Shown here: piece after piece, positions 42,680 through 51,445 of the stretch | Layout: each line of letters opens with the position of its first letter | Numbering within the stretch: the first letter of the stretch is position 1 | Origin: Streptacidiphilus sp. PB12-B1b | Lineage (GTDB): Bacteria; Actinomycetota; Actinomycetes; Streptomycetales; Streptomycetaceae | Assembly: GCF_014084125.1 (NCBI RefSeq) | Contig: NZ_CP048405.1 | Span: 1,116,001-1,180,000, forward strand | DNA length: 64,000 bases | Reading direction: 5' to 3' | Position numbers and translations under genes: made by a program | Notes under the pieces: model-generated | Told to the model about the DNA's origin: nothing | Databases searched by the model: none | What the model saw: the letters and a program-made list of their open reading frames with translations, nothing else

Positions 42680-44257
42680 ATGGATATGCACAACGTGGTG
42701 GATGACACTGTGGACTCCCTCGTCGTCGGCAAGGCCAACGTCGCCCCGGCCGATGTGATCGCCGTCGCCCGCGGCAACGCCCGGATCACCCTCTCCGAGG
42801 ACGCCCTCGCCGAGATGGCGGGCTCCCGTGCCCGCATCGACGCCCTCGCGGCCGAGCCGCGCCCCGTCTACGGCGTGTCGACCGGCTTCGGCGCCCTCGC
42901 CGTGCGCCACATCGACCGCCCCCTGCGCGCCCAGCTGCAGCGCTCGCTGGTGCGCTCGCACGCGGCCGGTATGGGCCCGCAGGTCGAGCGGGAGGTCACC
43001 CGCGCGCTGATGTTCCTGCGGCTGAAGACCCTGGCCTCGGGCCGCACCGGCGTCCGTCCGGTCGTCGCCGAGACCATGGCCGCCATCCTCAACGCCGACA
43101 TCACCCCGGTCGTGCGCGAGTTCGGCTCGCTCGGCTGCTCCGGCGACCTGGCGCCGCTGTCGCACTGCGCGCTCACCCTGATGGGCGAGGGCGAGGCGTA
43201 CGGCCCGGACGGTGTGGTCCGCCCGGCCGGCGAGCTGCTGTCCGAGGCCGGGATCACCCCGGTCGAGCTGGCCGAGAAGGAGGGCCTGGCCCTCATCAAC
43301 GGCACCGACGGCATGCTCGGCATGCTGGTCATGGCCATCGCCGACCTCGCCCGGCTGTTCACCACCGCCGACATCACCGCCGCCATGTCGCTGGAGGCGC
43401 TGCTGGGCACCGAGAAGGTGCTCCAGCCCGAGCTGCACGCCATCCGCCCGCACCCGGGCCAGGCCGCCAGCGCCGCCAACATGCTCAAGGTGCTCCAGGG
43501 CTCCGGGCTGACCGGCCACCACCAGGACGACGCGCCGCGCGTCCAGGACGCCTACTCCATCCGCTGCGCCCCGCAGGTCGCCGGCGCGGGCCGGGACACC
43601 CTCGCCCACGCCGAGCTGGTCGCCGACCGCGAGCTGGCCTCCGCCGTCGACAACCCGGTGGTGCTGCCCGACGGCCGGGTCGAGTCCAACGGCAACTTCC
43701 ACGGCGCGCCGGTCGCCTACGTGCTGGACTTCCTCGCCATCGCCGCCGCCGACCTCGGCTCCATCGCCGAGCGCCGCACCGACCGGCTGCTGGACAAGAA
43801 CCGCTCGCACGGCCTGCCGCCGTTCCTGGCGGACGACCCCGGCCTGGACTCCGGGCTGATGATCGCCCAGTACACCCAGGCCGCGCTGGTCAGCGAGAAC
43901 AAGCGGCTGGCCAACCCGGCCTCGGTGGACTCCATCCCCTCCTCGGCCATGCAGGAAGACCACGTCTCCATGGGCTGGTCCGCCGCGCGCAAGCTGCGGA
44001 CGGCCGTGGACAACCTGGCCCGCATCCTGGCCGTCGAGCTGACCGCCTCCGCCCGGGCCCTGGACATCCGGCTCGCCCTGGGCAGCGGCCCGCTCGCCCC
44101 GGCGACCGCCGCCGCCGTCGAGGCCGCCCGCGCGGCCGGCGTGGCCGGCCCCGGCACCGACCGCTTCCTCGCCCCCGACCTGGAGGCCGCCGCCCGGCTG
44201 GTCGCCGGCGGCGGCCTGGTCGCGGCCGTCGAGGCGGTCACCGGCCGCCTGGCCTGA
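42680..44257 (+). CDS. hutH: Histidine ammonia-lyase
   Basis: The first step of histidine use: L-histidine to trans-urocanate plus ammonia. The 525-residue protein makes its MIO cofactor from the triad Cys153-Ser154-Gly155 in GSLGCSGDLAPLSH; most HALs have Ala at the first position, while the Cys form is seen in streptomycetes. VYGVSTGFGAL carries the active-site Tyr, RVQDAYSIRCAPQV and NFHGAPVAYVLDFLAIA the substrate pocket, and MQEDHVSMG the catalytic Glu/His. ATG 42680 is used (MDMHNVV); ATG 42686 is possible. It is followed by a terminator and an RpiR-type regulator; hutUFI lies 3 kb further on. Confidence 0.94.
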   Translation: MDMHNVVDDTVDSLVVGKANVAPADVIAVARGNARITLSEDALAEMAGSRARIDALAAEPRPVYGVSTGFGALAVRHIDRPLRAQLQRSLVRSHAAGMGPQVEREVTRALMFLRLKTLASGRTGVRPVVAETMAAILNADITPVVREFGSLGCSGDLAPLSHCALTLMGEGEAYGPDGVVRPAGELLSEAGITPVELAEKEGLALINGTDGMLGMLVMAIADLARLFTTADITAAMSLEALLGTEKVLQPELHAIRPHPGQAASAANMLKVLQGSGLTGHHQDDAPRVQDAYSIRCAPQVAGAGRDTLAHAELVADRELASAVDNPVVLPDGRVESNGNFHGAPVAYVLDFLAIAAADLGSIAERRTDRLLDKNRSHGLPPFLADDPGLDSGLMIAQYTQAALVSENKRLANPASVDSIPSSAMQEDHVSMGWSAARKLRTAVDNLARILAVELTASARALDIRLALGSGPLAPATAAAVEAARAAGVAGPGTDRFLAPDLEAAARLVAGGGLVAAVEAVTGRLA

Positions 44258-44291
44258 GACCGGCCGGTCCGGTCCTTCGTCCCCGCCCCTT

Positions 44292-44329
44292 CCGTCGGCC
44301 GGGCGCCCGCCCGGGTGCCCGGCCGACGG
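44292..44329 (+). terminator. hutH terminator
   Basis: A perfect 13-bp stem (44292-44304 with 44317-44329, arm CCGTCGGCCGGGC) and 12-base loop, 35 bases after the hutH stop. Confidence 0.8.
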
Positions 44330-44353
44330 ATCAGGGTGTGGACGCCACTTGCC

Positions 44354-44379
44354 GACTCTGCATGGGCTCATGCAGAGTC
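44354..44379. promoter_or_regulatory. Perfect inverted repeat, probable operator of the RpiR-type regulator
   Basis: GACTCTGCATG (44354-44364) and CATGCAGAGTC (44369-44379) are perfect 11-bp arms around GGCT. It lies 115 bases before the regulator gene, separate from the hutH terminator, and is less GC-rich than its surroundings, which fits a protein-binding site better than a terminator. Confidence 0.65.
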
Positions 44380-44493
44380 GCAGCCCATGAGCGCTCGACA
44401 GGCGGCTCCGGCCGACGTGCTCCCGCCGGCGTGCTCCGGCCGACGCGCTCCCGTCACCGTGCTCCAGCCAAGTGAAAGGCAGGGTGTCCGACG

Positions 44494-45387
44494 ATGAGTG
44501 CGACACCGCCCGCCATCGCCGAGGGCGTCACCCCGGGGCCGTCCGGGCGGCTGCTCAGCCTGTTCGACGGGCACCGGCTGACGCCCACGCAGCGGCGCAT
44601 CGCCCACTGCCTGGTCCGGCACGCCGCCGACGCCCCGTTCCTCTCCAGCGTCGAGGTGGCCGAGCTGGCGGGCGTCAGCCAGCCCTCGGTGACCCGCTTC
44701 GCGGTGGCGCTGGGCTTCGACGGCTACCCGGCGCTGCGCCGCCGGCTGCGCGAGCTGGGGCCGGCCGATCCCGGCGACCCCGGCAACGGGCAGGAGACGG
44801 CGCGCGACGCCGTCCGCAACGAGCAGCAGCAGGCGGTGCTCTCCGAGATCGCCAACCTGCAGCACCTGGCGGCGGTGCTGGCCGACCCCGAGCCGGTGCT
44901 GCAGGCGGCCAGGCTGCTGGCGGCCTCGCGCCCACTGGTGGTGCTGGGCCTGCGCGCCGCCTCGGCCCAGGCGCACGGCTTCGCCTACTTCGCGGCCAAG
45001 GTCCACCCCGATGTCCGGCTGCTGGCCGAGGGCGGCACCATGGCGCTGGACCGGATCGAGCAGGCCGTCCAGGCGGGTGCGACCACGCTGATCTGCTTCG
45101 CGCTGCCGCGCCACCCGCGCGAGCTGGTCGAGATGCTGAGCGCCGCCAAGCGGGCGGGCCTGACCGTGATCACCGTCGCGGACAGCGCGTTCGCGCCGGT
45201 CGCCGAGCTGACCGACCTGATGCTGCCCGCCGCCGTCGGCTCCAGCCTGGTCTTCGACACCGCCTGCGCGCCGATGATGCTGGGCCGGGTGCTGCTCCAG
45301 GCCATGTGCGACGAGCTGCCGGACTCGGTGGCCCGGCTGGAGGCGTTCGAGACGGCGGCCGCCTCCCGGGGCCTGTTCGTCGGCTGA
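44494..45387 (+). CDS. RpiR/MurR-family transcriptional regulator linked to hut genes
   Basis: A 297-residue regulator with an N-terminal HTH_6 domain (LTPTQRRIAHCLVRHAADAPFLSSVEVAELAGVSQPSVTRFAVALGFDGYPALRRRLREL) and a C-terminal SIS domain (LVVLGLRAASAQAHGFAYFAAKVHPDVRLLAEGG). SIS domains usually bind phosphosugars, but RpiR-type regulators also serve hut genes in other bacteria. Its position between hutH and hutUFI, with a perfect palindrome upstream, suggests it regulates histidine use and itself. That is inference; no effector is visible. Confidence 0.85.
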   Translation: MSATPPAIAEGVTPGPSGRLLSLFDGHRLTPTQRRIAHCLVRHAADAPFLSSVEVAELAGVSQPSVTRFAVALGFDGYPALRRRLRELGPADPGDPGNGQETARDAVRNEQQQAVLSEIANLQHLAAVLADPEPVLQAARLLAASRPLVVLGLRAASAQAHGFAYFAAKVHPDVRLLAEGGTMALDRIEQAVQAGATTLICFALPRHPRELVEMLSAAKRAGLTVITVADSAFAPVAELTDLMLPAAVGSSLVFDTACAPMMLGRVLLQAMCDELPDSVARLEAFETAAASRGLFVG

Positions 45388-45421
45388 GGCCGCCGCCGCC
45401 CGGCCTGCCCCGCGTGCCGCC

Positions 45422-46009
45422 TCAGTCGTGGCCGGGGGCGGCGTCGGGCAGGCGCAGCGGGAGGCGCCCGGCCGGGGCGGTGTGGTGCGGGTGGGCGAAG
45501 TGCACCCAGCCCTCCGCCCGGCTGGTGCGGTCGTGGATGAACGTCCAGCCGCCGCTGCTCTGGCGGGTGGTGAAGCGGTCCCCCCGGTCCAGCCGCCCGA
45601 CGACCGCCGAGGCGCCGTCCGGACGGGCGTGCAGCGGCAGCGCGTACAGCGGCACCCCGTACGGGCGGACGATGCGCCCGGGCAGGCCCCGCTGCCGGAC
45701 CGCGGGCTCCGGCAGGCTGCGGGTGCCCGCGCTGCCCAGCCCGAGCAGGCCCACGCCGTGGACGTCGGCCAGCCGCGCCGCGTCGGCGTGCGGGGCGGCC
45801 CCGGTGGTGCGCCCCGCCGTCTGCCCGGCGTCCTGCGCGGCCAGCCCGGCCTCGTTCTGCGAGACGCTCTGCGCGGCCTGTGCGGTGGCCTGGTCGGAGC
45901 CGGGGGCCGGGGCGGCCGCCGCCGCGGGCCCGGCGAGGGCGGCCAGCACCGCGAACGCTGCCGCGGTGAGCGCCGGGGCGGCGACCAGACGCAGTCGGAC
46001 ATCTGACAT
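45422..46009 (-). CDS. Secreted SH3-domain-like protein
   Basis: A 195-residue protein with an N-terminal signal peptide (RLRLVAAPALTAAAFAVLAALAGPAAAAAPA, cleavage near residue 34). A low-complexity Ala/Gln stretch follows, then a C-terminal bacterial SH3-like domain (VPLYALPLHARPDGASAVVGRLDRGDRFTTRQSSGGWTFIHDRTSRAEGWVHF). Such domains commonly bind peptidoglycan. No enzymatic domain is present. ATG 46009 has a GGGAGAG upstream. It is convergent with the RpiR-type gene across 34 bases. Confidence 0.78.
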   Translation of the reverse strand: MSDVRLRLVAAPALTAAAFAVLAALAGPAAAAAPAPGSDQATAQAAQSVSQNEAGLAAQDAGQTAGRTTGAAPHADAARLADVHGVGLLGLGSAGTRSLPEPAVRQRGLPGRIVRPYGVPLYALPLHARPDGASAVVGRLDRGDRFTTRQSSGGWTFIHDRTSRAEGWVHFAHPHHTAPAGRLPLRLPDAAPGHD

Positions 46010-46277
46010 GGCTTCAACTCTCCCGTGACGACGAACGGTCTCCGCCAGGAGAACTGCCGGGGCCGACCGGTGATGCCCGTAGCCCGGCCGGTTCACCCGA
46101 ATCGCCGGGCGCGCGGCCCCCGGGAGCGCCCCTCCCGGCCTCCGGTGCGCGCCCCACGGGCCCCACGCGCCCCCGGCGCCACGCCGGTTGCGGGTTTCAC
46201 CCGGTTCTCACGGATCGGGGCTAAGGTCCCGCCAGTTGCAGGCACAGCGAGAGCTTCCATACGTCAGGAGGTCAGGG

Positions 46278-46853
46278 ATGCGTGGTACGTATGCGCGGGC
46301 CCGGGTGGTGGTCATCCGCGGCGCTGTCGCCCGCGCGCTGATGTGGGCCGGGCTGGTCGGCGCGGCGGCAGGGCTGCTGGAGCCGACCCTGACCGGCCGC
46401 CGGCACGGCGGGCTGATCGGCATCGGCCTGTTCGTCCTCGCCGCGCTCGGCGGGCTGCTGGGCCGCCGCCGCTGGTACGCCCGGCGCGCGCGGGAGGCGG
46501 CCAAGGCGCCGTTCGCCGTCACGCTGGAGCCGCCGCGCGAGACCCGGCTGCGGATGGCCCGGATGAACAGCCTGTGGCTGCTCCTCGGCGCGATGCTGAC
46601 CTGCGCGCTCGGCCTGGTCGCCGGTCCGGCCGCGGGCCTGCTGGTCTTCGGCTACGGCTTCGGCATGCAGCTGGCGGTGTGGTCGCAGGCCCGCTGGGAG
46701 CGCGCCCACGAGACGCTGCTGTGGGCCCGCACCGAGGACGGCCGGCTGCTCGGCCGCCGCAGCCGGATCGGCGAGCTGGCCTTCACCGGCCCGGCGGCCG
46801 GCTACGTCCGCCCGGTGGTGCGCGGAGCGGCCCGGCGCTACGCCCGGGGCTAG
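46278..46853 (+). CDS. Membrane protein of unknown function
   Basis: A 191-residue protein with four predicted membrane segments arranged as two hairpins (about residues 17-37, 44-60, 100-118 and 121-137), separated by a basic cytoplasmic loop (GRRRWYARRARE). No family is recognised. ATG 46278 is preceded by AGGAGGTCAGGG, a strong Shine-Dalgarno. It is upstream of hutU on the same strand, but 237 bases with a separate promoter lie between. Confidence 0.7.
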   Translation: MRGTYARARVVVIRGAVARALMWAGLVGAAAGLLEPTLTGRRHGGLIGIGLFVLAALGGLLGRRRWYARRAREAAKAPFAVTLEPPRETRLRMARMNSLWLLLGAMLTCALGLVAGPAAGLLVFGYGFGMQLAVWSQARWERAHETLLWARTEDGRLLGRRSRIGELAFTGPAAGYVRPVVRGAARRYARG

Positions 46854-46965
46854 ACCGGTCCGACGGGCGGCGGGCGCACCACCGGGAGGGCTCCGGGGTG
46901 CGCCCGCACCGCGTCCTGCCCCGCCCCGCAGGCGCGCGCCGCAGCACGGGCGCTTCGAACGGCAT

Positions 46966-47072
46966 ATCGTCCATATCTGTATGAAGAACACCATAAGCCG
47001 CCATCCGGCTCTGGCGGCGTCCCCGATGATTGAGTATCTTCAAGGGACGCAAGACTGAATGGATGTATCCAT
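46966..47072 (+). promoter_or_regulatory. hutU promoter region with inverted repeats
   Basis: TATCTT (47035-47040) is a likely -10. ATGGATGTATCCAT (47059-47072) is a 6-2-6 inverted repeat between the predicted start of transcription and the AGGAGG Shine-Dalgarno. GCCGCCA/TGGCGGC (46997-47003 with 47012-47018) forms a hairpin just upstream. CTGTATGA at 46977-46984 is the reverse complement of TCATACAG upstream of hutH (42647-42654). These are candidate sites for a hut regulator. Confidence 0.45.
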
Positions 47073-47090
47073 GAGGAGGTCGGGAGAGTC

Positions 47091-48761
47091 ATGACGCAGC
47101 AGCAGAGCGGCCCGCGCACGGTTCGGGCTGCGCGGGGCACCGCGCTCACCACGCAGGGCTGGCAGCAGGAGGCCGCGCTGCGGATGCTCATGAACAACCT
47201 CGACCCCGAGGTCGCCGAGCACCCCGACAAGCTCGTCGTCTACGGGGGCACCGGCAAGGCCGCCCGCGACTGGCGCTCCTTCGACGCCATGGTCCGCACC
47301 CTGGAGACGCTCAAGCAGGACGAGACCATGCTGGTCCAGTCCGGCCGCCCGGTCGGCGTGATGCAGACCCACGAGTGGGCCCCGCGGGTGCTGCTGGCCA
47401 ACTCCAACCTGGTCGGCGACTGGGCCAACTGGGAGGAGTTCCGCCGCCTGGAGCACCTCGGCCTGACCATGTACGGGCAGATGACCGCCGGCTCCTGGAT
47501 CTACATCGGCACCCAGGGCATCCTCCAGGGCACCTACGAGACCTTCGCCGCCGTCGCCGCCAAGAAGTTCAACGGCACCCTGGCCGGGACGATCACCCTG
47601 ACGGCCGGCCTCGGCGGCATGGGCGGCGCCCAGCCGCTCGCGGTCACCATGAACGACGGCGTCGCCATCTGCATCGACTGCGACCAGTCCCGGATCACCC
47701 GCCGGATCGAGCACCGCTACCTGGACGTCGAGGCCAAGAACCTCAAGCACGCCCTGGAGCTGGCCGTCGAGGCCCGCGACCAGCGCAAGCCGCTCAGCAT
47801 CGGCCTGCTCGGCAACGCCGCCGAGCTTGTCCCGCAGCTGCTGGCGATGGACGCGCCGATCGACATCGTCACCGACCAGACCAGCGCCCACGACCCGCTG
47901 GCCTACCTGCCCGTCGGCGTCGACTTCGCCGACATGGCCTCCTACGCCGTCGAGAAGCCGGCCGAGTTCACCGACCGCGCCCGCGAGTCCATGGCCAGGC
48001 ACGTCGAGGCCATGGTCGGCTTCCAGGACAAGGGCGCCGAGGTCTTCGACTACGGCAACTCCATCCGCGGCGAGGCCAAGCTGGCCGGCTACACCCGGGC
48101 GTTCGACTTCCCCGGCTTCGTCCCCGCCTACATCCGGCCGCTGTTCTGCGAGGGCAAGGGCCCGTTCCGCTGGGCCGCGCTCTCCGGCGACCCCAAGGAC
48201 ATCGCCGCCACCGACAAGGCCATCCTGGAGCTGTTCCCGGAGAACGAGTCGCTGGCCCGCTGGATGAAGATGGCCGGCGAGCGCGTCCACTACCAGGGCC
48301 TGCCCGCCCGCATCTGCTGGCTCGGCTACGGCGAGCGCGACAAGGCCGGCGAGCGCTTCAACCAGATGGTCGCCGACGGCACCGTCTCCGCGCCGCTGGT
48401 CATCGGCCGCGACCACCTCGACTGCGGCTCGGTCGCCTCCCCCTACCGCGAGACCGAGGCCATGCTCGACGGCTCCGACGCGATCGCGGACTGGCCGCTG
48501 CTCAACGCCATGGTCAACGTCGCCTCCGGCGCGTCCTGGGTCTCCATCCACCACGGCGGCGGCGTCGGCATCGGCCGCTCCATCCACGCCGGGCAGGTCA
48601 CCGTCGCCGACGGCACCGCGCTGGCCGGCGAGAAGATCCGCCGGGTGCTCACCAACGACCCCGGCATGGGCGTCATCCGGCACGTGGACGCCGGCTACGA
48701 CATCGCCGCCGACGTCGCCACCGAGCGCGGCGTGCGCGTCCCGATGCGCGAGGGCGAGTAA
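47091..48761 (+). CDS. hutU: Urocanate hydratase
   Basis: Urocanate plus water to 4-imidazolone-5-propionate, with tightly bound NAD+ used as an electrophile. The 556-residue length is normal. [17 protein letters not shown] near the N-terminus, [28 protein letters not shown] (NAD-binding), [15 protein letters not shown], and the C-terminal [17 protein letters not shown] are all family hallmarks. ATG 47091 follows a strong AGGAGG. The M20 gene starts three bases after its stop, so hutU, the M20 gene and hutF form an operon. Confidence 0.95.
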   Translation: MTQQQSGPRTVRAARGTALTTQGWQQEAALRMLMNNLDPEVAEHPDKLVVYGGTGKAARDWRSFDAMVRTLETLKQDETMLVQSGRPVGVMQTHEWAPRVLLANSNLVGDWANWEEFRRLEHLGLTMYGQMTAGSWIYIGTQGILQGTYETFAAVAAKKFNGTLAGTITLTAGLGGMGGAQPLAVTMNDGVAICIDCDQSRITRRIEHRYLDVEAKNLKHALELAVEARDQRKPLSIGLLGNAAELVPQLLAMDAPIDIVTDQTSAHDPLAYLPVGVDFADMASYAVEKPAEFTDRARESMARHVEAMVGFQDKGAEVFDYGNSIRGEAKLAGYTRAFDFPGFVPAYIRPLFCEGKGPFRWAALSGDPKDIAATDKAILELFPENESLARWMKMAGERVHYQGLPARICWLGYGERDKAGERFNQMVADGTVSAPLVIGRDHLDCGSVASPYRETEAMLDGSDAIADWPLLNAMVNVASGASWVSIHHGGGVGIGRSIHAGQVTVADGTALAGEKIRRVLTNDPGMGVIRHVDAGYDIAADVATERGVRVPMREGE

Positions 48762-48764
48762 GAC

Positions 48765-50021
48765 GTGACCGACAGGGCTCCCGCGCCGTGGGAGGAGCAG
48801 CTCGGCCCGGCCGCCGACGGCTACCGCCGGATGTGGGCCGAGCTGCTCCCCGCCGGGCGCTACGACGCGTCCGGCGGCTACCGCAGGCACGCCTGGACCT
48901 CCGCCGACGCCGAGTGCCGGGCCTGGTTCGCCGAGCAGGCCGCCGCCCGCGGCCTGGCCTACGAGGTGGACCGCAACGGCAACCAGTGGGCCTGGTACGG
49001 CGATCCGCACGGCGAGGGCGCCATCGTCACCGGCTCGCACCTGGACTCGGTGCCGGACGGCGGCGCCTACGACGGCCCGCTGGGCGTGGTCTCCTCGTTC
49101 GCGGCGCTGGACGCCCTGCTGGAGCGCGGGGCAACTCCCGTGCGCCCGCTGGCGCTCACCAACTTCGTGGACGAGGAGGGCGCCCGCTTCGGCGTCGCCT
49201 GCGTCGGATCGAGGCTCAGCGCAGGTGTGCTGGCGCAGGATCAGGCGTACGCGCTGCGGGACGCCCAGGGCGTGCGGCTGCCCGACGCCATGGAGGCGGC
49301 CGGGCAGGACCCGTCGACCCTGGGCGAGGACGCCGAGCGGCTGTCCCGGGTCGCCGCGTACGTCGAACTCCACGTCGAGCAGGGCCGGTTCCTGGCGGAC
49401 ACCCCGCACCCGGTGGGGGTCGCCTCGGCGATCTGGCCGCACGGCCGCTGGCGGTTCGACTTCCACGGCGAGGCCAACCATGCGGGCACCACCCGCCTGG
49501 AGGACCGCCGCGACCCCATGCTGAGCTACGCCACCACCGTCCTCGCGGCCCGCAAGAAGGCCCGGCTGCACGGCGCGCTGGCCACCTTCGGCAAGGTCGC
49601 CGTCGAGCCCAACGGCACCAACGCCATCGCCTCGCTGGTGCGCGGCTGGCTGGACTCCCGCGCCGCCGACGAGGCCACCCTGACCGCGCTGGTCGAGGAG
49701 ATCGCCCAGGCCGCCCGCGAGCGCGCCGAGCGCGACGGCGTGCGCGCCGAGGTGGTCCGCGAGTCCTACACGCCGGTGGTCGACTTCGACGCGCCGCTGC
49801 GCGACCGGCTCGCCGCCCGGCTCGGCCCGGGCACCCCGGTACTGCCGACCGGCGCGGGCCACGACGCGGGCATCCTCTCCGCCGTGGTGCCCACCGCCAT
49901 GCTGTTCGTCCGCAACCCCACCGGGGTTTCGCACTCGCCCAGCGAGAGCGCCGCCGAGACCGACTGCCTGGCCGGGGTCGCCGCCCTGGCCGACGTCCTG
50001 GAGGAGCTGACATGCAGGTAG
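48765..50021 (+). CDS. M20-family amidohydrolase of the hut operon (allantoate amidohydrolase-like)
   Basis: A 418-residue binuclear zinc amidohydrolase of the HyuC/allantoate amidohydrolase type. Metal and catalytic residues are in VTGSHLDSVPDGGAYDGPLGVV (His, Asp), NFVDEEGARFGVAC (catalytic Glu) and VELHVEQG (His). HANHAGTTRLEDRRDPML is the dimerisation domain signature with the bridging His. It starts three bases after hutU and overlaps hutF by ten bases. It is unlikely to act on allantoate here. The operon lacks a classical hutG, so hydrolysis of N-formyl-L-glutamate to glutamate and formate is the natural assignment; this is inference from context. Confidence 0.85.
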   Translation: MTDRAPAPWEEQLGPAADGYRRMWAELLPAGRYDASGGYRRHAWTSADAECRAWFAEQAAARGLAYEVDRNGNQWAWYGDPHGEGAIVTGSHLDSVPDGGAYDGPLGVVSSFAALDALLERGATPVRPLALTNFVDEEGARFGVACVGSRLSAGVLAQDQAYALRDAQGVRLPDAMEAAGQDPSTLGEDAERLSRVAAYVELHVEQGRFLADTPHPVGVASAIWPHGRWRFDFHGEANHAGTTRLEDRRDPMLSYATTVLAARKKARLHGALATFGKVAVEPNGTNAIASLVRGWLDSRAADEATLTALVEEIAQAARERAERDGVRAEVVRESYTPVVDFDAPLRDRLAARLGPGTPVLPTGAGHDAGILSAVVPTAMLFVRNPTGVSHSPSESAAETDCLAGVAALADVLEELTCR

Positions 50022-51364
50022 CCGCGCAGCCGGACGGCTCGTTCTGGGCCCCGTACGCCTGGATCGACCCGGTCGTCGAACGGGACGTCCTGATCACCGT
50101 CGCGGACGGCCGGATCACCGCCGTCACCCCCGACAGCGGCCCGGCCCCCGCCGGGGCCGCCGTGCTCACCGGCCTGGCCCTGCCCGGCATGGCCAACGCC
50201 CACTCGCACGCCTTCCACCGGGCCCTGCGCGGCTCCGTCCAGGTCGGCAGCGGCACCTTCTGGACCTGGCGGGACGCCATGTACCGGGTGGCCGACCGGC
50301 TCGACCCGGACAGCTACCTGGCGCTGGCCACCGCCGCCTACGCGGAGATGGCCCTGGCCGGGATCACCGCCGTCGGCGAGTTCCACTACCTGCATCACGG
50401 CTCCGGCGGCCGCCGCTACCAGGACCCCAACGCCATGGGCGAGGCGCTGATCGAGGCCGCCGCCCGGGCCGGGATCCGGATCACCCTGCTCGACACCTGC
50501 TACCTCTCGGCGGGCTTCGGCGAGCCCCCCAACCAGCACCAGCAGCGGTTCAGCGACGGCGACGCCGACGCCTGGGCGGCGCGCGCCGGCGAGCTCAAGC
50601 CCCGCGCGCACGCCCGGGTGGGCGCGGCCGTGCACTCCGTGCGCGCCGTCCCGGCCGACCAGCTGGCCACCGTCGCCGCCTGGGCCGACGAGCGCCGCGC
50701 CCCGCTCCACGTCCACCTCTCCGAGCAGGTCGCCGAGAACGACGCCTGCCTGGCCGCGCACGGGGTCACCCCGACCCAGCTGCTGGCCGCGCACGGCGTG
50801 CTGGGGCCGCGCACCTCCGCCGTCCACGCCACCCACCTCACCGACGCCGACATCCACCTGCTCAGCGCCTCCTCCACGGTCATCTGCATGTGCCCGACCA
50901 CCGAACGCGACCTCGCCGACGGCATCGGCCCGGCCCGGCGGCTCGCCCACGACGGCTGCGCCATCTCGCTCGGCAGCGACAGCCACGCCGTGGTCGACCC
51001 GTTCGAGGAGGCCCGCGCCCTGGAGCTGAACGAGCGGCTGGCCACCCAGCAGCGCGGCCACTGGACGGCGGCGGCGCTGCTGCGCGCCGCGACCGAGGAC
51101 GGCCATGCCTCCCTCGGCTGGCCCGAGGCCGGACGGCTCGCCGCGGGCGCGCTGGCCGACTTCTGCACCGTCGCCCTGGACACCCCGCGCACGGCAGGCC
51201 CGGCCCCGGTGCTCGGCGCCGAGACGGCGGTGTTCGCCGCCACCGCCTCCGACGTGCGCGATGTCGTGGTCGGCGGGCGCACGGTCGTCCGCGACGGCGT
51301 CCACGCCACCGTCCCCGCCGTCGGCGAGGCCCTCGCCGCCGCGATCGCCGCCGTGACGGTCTGA
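50012..51364 (+). CDS. hutF: Formimidoylglutamate deiminase
   Basis: Converts N-formimino-L-glutamate to N-formylglutamate and ammonia. A 450-residue amidohydrolase-superfamily protein with the metal ligands HSHAFHRAL (HxH), LHVHLSEQVAEN (His), HATHLTDADIHLL (His) and GSDSHAVVDPFEEARALE (Asp). The HAFHRAL and EFHYLHHG motifs separate HutF from other deaminases. ATG 50012 overlaps the M20 stop codon by ten bases, so translation is coupled. hutI follows after 81 bases. Confidence 0.93.
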   Translation: MQVAAQPDGSFWAPYAWIDPVVERDVLITVADGRITAVTPDSGPAPAGAAVLTGLALPGMANAHSHAFHRALRGSVQVGSGTFWTWRDAMYRVADRLDPDSYLALATAAYAEMALAGITAVGEFHYLHHGSGGRRYQDPNAMGEALIEAAARAGIRITLLDTCYLSAGFGEPPNQHQQRFSDGDADAWAARAGELKPRAHARVGAAVHSVRAVPADQLATVAAWADERRAPLHVHLSEQVAENDACLAAHGVTPTQLLAAHGVLGPRTSAVHATHLTDADIHLLSASSTVICMCPTTERDLADGIGPARRLAHDGCAISLGSDSHAVVDPFEEARALELNERLATQQRGHWTAAALLRAATEDGHASLGWPEAGRLAAGALADFCTVALDTPRTAGPAPVLGAETAVFAATASDVRDVVVGGRTVVRDGVHATVPAVGEALAAAIAAVTV

Positions 51365-51445
51365 CCGACCGCCCGGCCTTCCGACCGCGCAGCAGCACCG
51401 GCGCCCGCGCCGGACCGACCGCCACCCCCCACCCCGGAGCGATCC

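Noticed and set aside
44292-44379. Treating both hairpins after hutH as one terminator cluster
   Set aside because: The first is GC-rich and close to the stop codon. The second is less GC-rich, further away and perfectly symmetrical, so an operator is more likely.
47375-50011. N-terminal extension of hutF over more than 800 residues
   Set aside because: The extension is an off-frame of hutU and the M20 gene. HutF homology begins at ATG 50012.
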